NCBI GenBank assembly: GCA_020637635.1 | Contig: JACKKB010000017.1 | Coordinates: forward strand, 1-9,692 | DNA from: Albidovulum sp. | Lineage (GTDB): Bacteria; Pseudomonadota; Alphaproteobacteria; Rhodobacterales; Rhodobacteraceae | Length of the DNA stretch: 9,692 nt | Direction of reading: 5' to 3' | Part shown: one piece after another, positions 5,989-9,692 of the stretch | How positions within the stretch are numbered: the stretch's first letter is position 1 | Layout: each line of letters starts with the position of its first letter | Notes under the pieces: generated by a model | Databases searched by the model: none | What the model saw: the letters and a program-made list of their open reading frames with translations, nothing else | Told to the model about the DNA's origin: nothing | Position numbers and translations under genes: made by a program

Positions 5989-8414
5989 TGCGCCATCTCG
6001 CCGCCTTCCTCCTCGCGCTCGCGCTGGTCGTCACGGGCGGGCCGGCCTGGGTCAGCCTCGCGGTGCCGGCGGCCCTGGCCCAGGCCGCCCAGACGCCGGA
6101 TTACGCCGCCTGGGAGAAGGATGCGGCCAATGCCGAGCAGGTGCTGCAATCCGACCGCGCCTCCAATTCGGCGCTCGACGAGATGCGCGCCCGGTTCGTC
6201 GACTGGCGTGCCCAGTTCCTGAGCGCGCAGAGCACCAATGCCTCGCAGATCGAGACGCTGAAGGCGCAGATCGCGGCGCTCGGACCCGCGCCGGCCGATG
6301 GCAAGAGCGAGAGCGCCGACATCGCGGCGCGGCGCGGCGCGCTCGGCGATCAGCTGGCGACGCTGCAGGCCCCCGGCCTGAAGGCGGTCGAGGCCTACAG
6401 CCGCGCCGACGGGATCATCCGCCAGATCGACGCCAGCGTGAGGTCGCGCCAGGCGAGCGAGCTTCTGAAGCTCTGGCCCTCGCCGCTCAATCCGGTGAAC
6501 TGGCCGGCCGGGTTCGCCGTTCTGAACCAGGGCATCAAGACGCTCTGGGCCGAGACCACCGAGGCCTGGTCGAACCCGATCCATCGGACCCAGCTGAAGA
6601 ACAACCTGCCGGTGATCCTGCTGCTGACCGCGCTCGCGGCGCTCCTGATGATCAAGGGGCCGACCGTCATGGAGCGGCTGACGGCGCGGTTGCAACGCGG
6701 AGCTTCGATGCGGGCGCGCGGGCTTGCCGCCGGCGTCGTCTCGGTCGGGCAGGTCGCCGTCCCGGTTGTCGGCATGGTGCTCCTGCTGCTTGCCATCATC
6801 GCCTCGGGCATGGCCGGGACACGGGCGCGGGCGCTGTTCGCCGCGCTGCCGCCGGCCGCCTTCGCCTTCTTCTTCGCCCGCTGGGTCGCCAGCCAGATCT
6901 TCGACCGCGACGGCGGCCCGGCCGTGAACCGCACCGAGGCGCGGTTCCACATCATGATGATCGGTCTTCTCTACGCGCTCGAGGAGTTCCGTCAGGCCTT
7001 CACGAGCGAGGTGCGCCCGCCCTTGTCGCTGGCCGCGCAGTCGGTCTGGGGGGCGCCGCTTGTCTGCGTCGTCGCCATCTTCAGCTTCCGACTGGGCCAG
7101 ATCCTGCGCGCGATCGGTCGCGGTGCGGGCGACCCCGAGGTGCAGCAGCAGTTCCGCAACCGGATGCTGCGGCTGATCGGCACGGCACTTGTCGTCGTTT
7201 CGGCCGTTGCGCCGGCGCTGGCGCTCGTGGGCTACGTGAACGCCGCCAACGGGCTCATATGGCCGGCGGTGGAATCGATCGGCCTCCTCGGCCTCCTGGT
7301 GCTGCTGCAGCGCTTCGGCACCGATATCTACGTGGTCCTGACCGGCAGCGGTGCGGCAGGACGCGAGGCGCTTATCCCGGTCCTCATCGGGGCGCTCCTG
7401 TCGGTGATCGCGCTGCCGTTCCTCGCGCTCATCTGGGGGGCGCGGACGGCTGATCTTTCGGAACTCTGGACGCGGTTCTCCGAAGGAATCCCGATCGGGG
7501 CCACGCGGCTTTCGCCGACGATCATCCTGACGCTGGTGATCGTCTTCGCGCTTGGCTACATGCTCACCAAGCTGGTGCAGGGGGCGCTCACCTCCTCGAT
7601 CCTGCCGCGCACGAGACTCGACAAGGGTGTGCAGCACGCGGTCGCGGCCGGGGTCGGCTATGTCGGGCACTTCCTCGCGGCGCTCGTCGCCATCACCACG
7701 GCGGGGATCGACCTCTCGGCGCTCGCCTATGTGGCCGGCGCGCTGTCGGTCGGTATCGGTTTCGGCCTTCAGAACATCGTCCAGAACTTCGTCTCGGGCA
7801 TCATCCTGCTGATCGAGCGGCCGATCTCGGAAGGCGACATGATCGAGGTCAACGGCCAGTTCGGCATCGTCAAGGGCATTTCGGTGCGCTCGACCTGGAT
7901 CGAGACCTTCGACCGCACCGACGTGATCGTGCCGAACGCCGATCTCGTCTCGGGCGTGGTCACGAACCTGACCCGCGGCAACCTCACCGGGCGGCTGATC
8001 CTGCCCGTGGGCGTCGCCTACGGCACCGACACGCGCAAGGTTGAGGCGATCCTGAGGGAGATCGCCGAGGGCGAGCCCGTGGTGCTGGTCTCGCCGCCGC
8101 CCACGGTGGCCTTCGTGGGCTTCGGCGCCGACAGTCTGAACTTCGAGATCCGGGCGATCCTTTCGGATGTGAACTTCAAGCTCAGCGTGCAGACCGAGAT
8201 CCTGCACAAGATCACCGAACGCTTTGCCGCCGAGGGGATCGAGATCCCCTTTGCGCAGCGCGACATCTGGGTGCGCAATGCCGAAGAGCTGCGCCCCGGC
8301 GCGCGGGCGCGGCGCAAACCGGCCGCCAGGGAGGCCCCGGCCGACAACGAGGCGCCGGTCGATCCGGCGCAGGTGCACAACGATCCCGAGGCCGACGAGG
8401 CCGACGAAACATGA
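5988..8414 (+). CDS. Large MscS-family mechanosensitive ion channel with DUF3772 domain
   Basis: 808-residue inner-membrane channel of the MscS superfamily, expected to open under membrane tension and release solutes during osmotic down-shock. ATG 5988 shares its A with the cysK stop and gives an N-terminal signal peptide (about 1-34, cleavage probable after ALAQA). Next come a periplasmic coiled-coil-like stretch (about 40-150), a DUF3772-like region (about 125-185), and about ten hydrophobic segments from residue 206 to 610. The pore helix and following strand contain ALSVGIGFGLQNIVQNF (585-601), and the beta domain has VIVPNADLVSGVVTNLTR (647-664), the MscS hallmark. The tail (770-808) is charged, first basic then strongly acidic. 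Many alphaproteobacteria carry proteins of about 800 residues with this build. There is no ribosome site of its own, so translation is probably coupled to cysK. The link to thiol or tellurite stress is by position only. Confidence 0.9.
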   Translation: MRHLAAFLLALALVVTGGPAWVSLAVPAALAQAAQTPDYAAWEKDAANAEQVLQSDRASNSALDEMRARFVDWRAQFLSAQSTNASQIETLKAQIAALGPAPADGKSESADIAARRGALGDQLATLQAPGLKAVEAYSRADGIIRQIDASVRSRQASELLKLWPSPLNPVNWPAGFAVLNQGIKTLWAETTEAWSNPIHRTQLKNNLPVILLLTALAALLMIKGPTVMERLTARLQRGASMRARGLAAGVVSVGQVAVPVVGMVLLLLAIIASGMAGTRARALFAALPPAAFAFFFARWVASQIFDRDGGPAVNRTEARFHIMMIGLLYALEEFRQAFTSEVRPPLSLAAQSVWGAPLVCVVAIFSFRLGQILRAIGRGAGDPEVQQQFRNRMLRLIGTALVVVSAVAPALALVGYVNAANGLIWPAVESIGLLGLLVLLQRFGTDIYVVLTGSGAAGREALIPVLIGALLSVIALPFLALIWGARTADLSELWTRFSEGIPIGATRLSPTIILTLVIVFALGYMLTKLVQGALTSSILPRTRLDKGVQHAVAAGVGYVGHFLAALVAITTAGIDLSALAYVAGALSVGIGFGLQNIVQNFVSGIILLIERPISEGDMIEVNGQFGIVKGISVRSTWIETFDRTDVIVPNADLVSGVVTNLTRGNLTGRLILPVGVAYGTDTRKVEAILREIAEGEPVVLVSPPPTVAFVGFGADSLNFEIRAILSDVNFKLSVQTEILHKITERFAAEGIEIPFAQRDIWVRNAEELRPGARARRKPAAREAPADNEAPVDPAQVHNDPEADEADET

Positions 8415-9130
8415 CCGTTCCCCTGTTCCGCGAGGATCCCTATCGGCGCGAGGCGTCGGCAAGGGTCACGGCCAACACGCCCGAGGGCGGCATCGTCGTC
8501 GACCGCAGCGTCTTCTACCCGACCGGCGGCGGGCAGCCCGGCGACAGCGGCCATCTCGACTGGTCCGGCGGGCGGATCGAGATCGCGACCACGGTGAAGG
8601 GCGAGGGCGGCGCCATCGTGCTCATCCCGGCAGGGCTCGAGCCTCTGCCGCCGGTCGGCGCGGCGCTCACGCAGCGGATCGACTGGAGCCGGCGCTATCG
8701 CCACATGCGGGTGCACACCGGGCTGCACCTCCTCTCCGCGGTCATTCCGCTGCCGGTGACGGGCGGTCAGGTCGGCGCCGAGAAGGGTCGGCTCGATTTC
8801 GACATGCCGCAGCCGCCGGGCGATGTGACCGCCCTCGAGGAGCGCGTGAACGAGCTCATCGCGCGCAACCTGCCCGTCGTCGAGGACTGGATCACCGACG
8901 AGGAACTCGCCGCACGCCCGAGCCTCGTGAAGACCATGTCGGTCGCGCCGCCGGTCGGGCAGGGGCGGGTGCGGCTGATCCGGATCGGCACCGGGCGGGA
9001 CCAGATCGACCTGCAGCCCTGCGGCGGCACCCATGTCGCGCGGACCGGCGAGATCGGCCGCATCAGCATCGGCAAGATCGAGAAGAAGGGCCGTCAGAAC
9101 CGCCGCGTGAGCCTGATCCTGGCGGAATGA
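8411..9130 (+). CDS. AlaX-type alanyl-tRNA editing protein
   Basis: 239-residue free-standing homologue of the AlaRS editing domain, which hydrolyses Ser (or Gly) mis-attached to tRNA-Ala. The N-terminal beta-barrel part has YPTGGGQPGDSGHL (about 36-49), including the glycine-rich motif typical of medium-length AlaX-M proteins. The zinc/editing site is intact: HTGLH (102-106) supplies two His and CGGTH (204-208) supplies Cys204 and His208. There is no C-terminal oligomerisation domain. Its ATG overlaps the channel gene stop as ATGA, with GAGG at 8397-8400 as ribosome site. It is probably the last gene of the unit starting at cysK. No clear terminator follows, only a 6-bp stem (GTCCGG 9146-9151 with CCGGAC 9167-9172) without a T-run. 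Confidence 0.9.
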   Translation: MTVPLFREDPYRREASARVTANTPEGGIVVDRSVFYPTGGGQPGDSGHLDWSGGRIEIATTVKGEGGAIVLIPAGLEPLPPVGAALTQRIDWSRRYRHMRVHTGLHLLSAVIPLPVTGGQVGAEKGRLDFDMPQPPGDVTALEERVNELIARNLPVVEDWITDEELAARPSLVKTMSVAPPVGQGRVRLIRIGTGRDQIDLQPCGGTHVARTGEIGRISIGKIEKKGRQNRRVSLILAE

Positions 9131-9205
9131 GCGCCGCGCCGCCCGGTCCGGAGCCCCCGGCAGCGGCCGGACGCCCGCGCAGGGCGCAGATTCTCCCGCC
9201 CCCCC

Positions 9206-9235
9206 TTGCGCCCCCGGGCCCCGAGACGCTAAGTA
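9206..9235 (+). promoter_or_regulatory. Putative tRNA-Ser promoter
   Basis: TTGCGC (9206-9211) and TAAGTA (9230-9235) are separated by 18 bp, and the mature tRNA begins 10 bases after the -10. This is a normal layout for a stable-RNA promoter in alphaproteobacteria. The 5' leader before the tRNA would be only a few bases. Confidence 0.55.
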
Positions 9236-9244
9236 GCCGCCGAC

Positions 9245-9334
9245 GGACAGTTGGCCGAGTGGTCGAAGGCGCACGCCTGGAAAGTGTGTAGGCGGGGAAC
9301 CGTCTCGAGGGTTCGAATCCCTTTCTCTCCGCCA
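9245..9334 (+). tRNA. tRNA-Ser (anticodon GGA), with acceptor-stem mismatches
   Basis: A 90-nt class-II tRNA with CCA encoded at 9332-9334. The D arm begins GCC (9254-9256) and closes with GGC (9268-9270). The anticodon stem CACGC (9272-9276) pairs with GTGTG (9284-9288), and loop CTGGAAA puts anticodon GGA at 9279-9281, reading UCC and UCU. The long variable arm pairs GGCG (9291-9294) with CGTC (9301-9304). The T arm is GAGGG-TTCGAAT-CCCTT (9307-9323), and the discriminator is G9331. The acceptor 5' half GGACAGT (9245-9251) faces TCTCTCC (9324-9330) and leaves C4-C69 and T7-T66 unpaired. All other arms are sound and a promoter is present, so it is probably expressed; whether it is fully functional is open. 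Confidence 0.93.
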
Positions 9335-9565
9335 CCACATAAGCCATTGATATTAAACGATTTTATGCCCAACGTATTGTGGCGTGTTTTCCGCGGCTTG
9401 TGCGGGGCATCGACCCCTAGAGACTTGAAATTGCAGGCGAAATAACCGCTCAAAATGGGGCGAGTCTCTGTTTGGCATTTGGCGCGATACGGTTTTCGGG
9501 TGGCGCTTCCGGCGCTGGACTTGACTTTCGGTTGAATGGAAGCTGATGGCCACCTAATTCCCAGG

Positions 9566-9613
9566 CAGCCTGCCGACCCAGCCAGCCTCGTATGGCATAA
9601 GATACAGCCTGCC
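9566..9613 (+). repeat. Direct repeats around a possible promoter
   Basis: CAGCCTGCC occurs exactly at 9566-9574 and 9605-9613, with a shorter CAGCCT copy at 9583-9588. The first copy lies in an 11-bp palindrome GGCAG-C-CTGCC (9564-9574). A TAAGAT -10-like hexamer (9598-9603) lies between the last two copies, just upstream of the possible start codon at 9631. This could be an operator, but may be chance. Confidence 0.3.
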
Positions 9614-9630
9614 TGCAGAAGGGACTCAAC

Positions 9631-9692
9631 ATGGGTTCGCGGGGCGTTCGTTTCCCCGATACCGAGCAACGCGCCGTCCGCCGACTTCAAAG
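9631..9692 (+). CDS. Possible start of a further gene (3' truncated by window)
   Basis: ATG 9631 is preceded by AAGGGA (9619-9624) at good ribosome-site spacing and by a TAAGAT hexamer at 9598-9603. The frame stays open to the window end and reads MGSRGVRFPDTEQRAVRRLQ. Twenty residues are too few to assign a family, and I do not recognise it. GC-rich third positions return here, which fits coding DNA but is not proof. Confidence 0.3.
   Translation, partial: MGSRGVRFPDTEQRAVRRLQ

Larger units (their letters stand above)
9335..9692. other. Low-coding, less GC-rich tract downstream of tRNA-Ser
   Basis: No complete gene is recognisable in this 358-base stretch. Base composition drops against the coding part of the window: 9361-9420 is about 57% GC and 9421-9480 about 45%, whereas the genes run near 70%. 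Weak secondary structure exists, for instance ATGCCC (9365-9370) with GGGCAT (9405-9410), and GGGG (9404-9407) with CCCC (9414-9417). None has a T-run that would make a clear terminator. Minus-strand open frames here are the usual tRNA-Ser antisense artefact. The stretch could be plain intergenic DNA or the edge of an element inserted beside the tRNA. Confidence 0.5.

Noticed and set aside
5895..8462. 855-codon minus-strand open frame opposite the MscS channel
   Set aside because: It mirrors a well-identified membrane channel; its Arg/Asp/Gly-rich translation is the usual shadow in high-GC DNA.
9063..9347. Minus-strand frame with a KGFEPSRRFPAYTLSRRAP-like string
   Set aside because: Another reading of the tRNA-Ser antisense strand plus GC-rich intergenic DNA; no real protein.
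9229..9690. Minus-strand open frame of 153 codons across the tRNA, with a GIRTLETVPRLHTF-like string
   Set aside because: This peptide type is the well-known antisense translation of tRNA-Ser genes; it covers the tRNA and the non-coding tract and shows no family.
1..9692. CRISPR array, transposase or toxin-antitoxin pair
   Set aside because: No spaced identical repeats of suitable length, no transposase motifs or terminal inverted repeats, and no small paired genes were seen.

Overview
The window is a high-GC stretch of an alphaproteobacterial chromosome, most likely Rhodobacteraceae (Rhodobacter/Rhodovulum-like). The main reason is the block cfa-like methylase, trgA, trgB, cysK. The trgAB and cysK genes are the tellurite-resistance loci known from Rhodobacter sphaeroides, and a cfa-like methylase beside a photolyase gene is also a familiar R. 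sphaeroides arrangement. Every gene I can support lies on the + strand.

Layout. (1) 1-902: 3' part of a class-V (cysteine desulfurase-like) aminotransferase, cut by the window edge. (2) 905-954: a hairpin-bearing intergenic element that runs into the next gene. (3) 931-2069: a decayed DNA photolyase with a 54-bp in-frame tandem expansion, a loss of the antenna/linker region, and a C-terminal deletion with frameshift. (4) 2075-2104: a likely promoter, followed by the tightly packed series methylase (2124-3338), trgA (3339-3779) and trgB (3784-4905). (5) A second likely promoter at 4902-4930, then cysK (4957-5988), a large MscS-type channel (5988-8414) and an alanyl-tRNA editing protein (8411-9130), each joined to the next by overlapping stop and start codons. 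(6) A tRNA promoter and tRNA-Ser(GGA) at 9245-9334, with two mismatches in the acceptor stem. (7) 9335-9692: less GC-rich sequence with no complete gene, and a possible start of a further gene at 9631.

How the genes may work together. The methylase edits membrane phospholipid acyl chains, TrgA is a small membrane protein, TrgB is a Nudix hydrolase with a gamma-glutamylcyclotransferase-like front domain, CysK makes cysteine, and the MscS channel handles membrane tension. This reads as a membrane and thiol/oxidant stress neighbourhood; that is inference from the gene families. No wholly new system is evident. The points most worth following are the methylase lacking two residues of the canonical cyclopropane-synthase bicarbonate site (a possible furan-fatty-acid-type methylase), the dissected photolyase pseudogene, the variant CysK substrate loop, and the tRNA-Ser with a mismatched acceptor stem.
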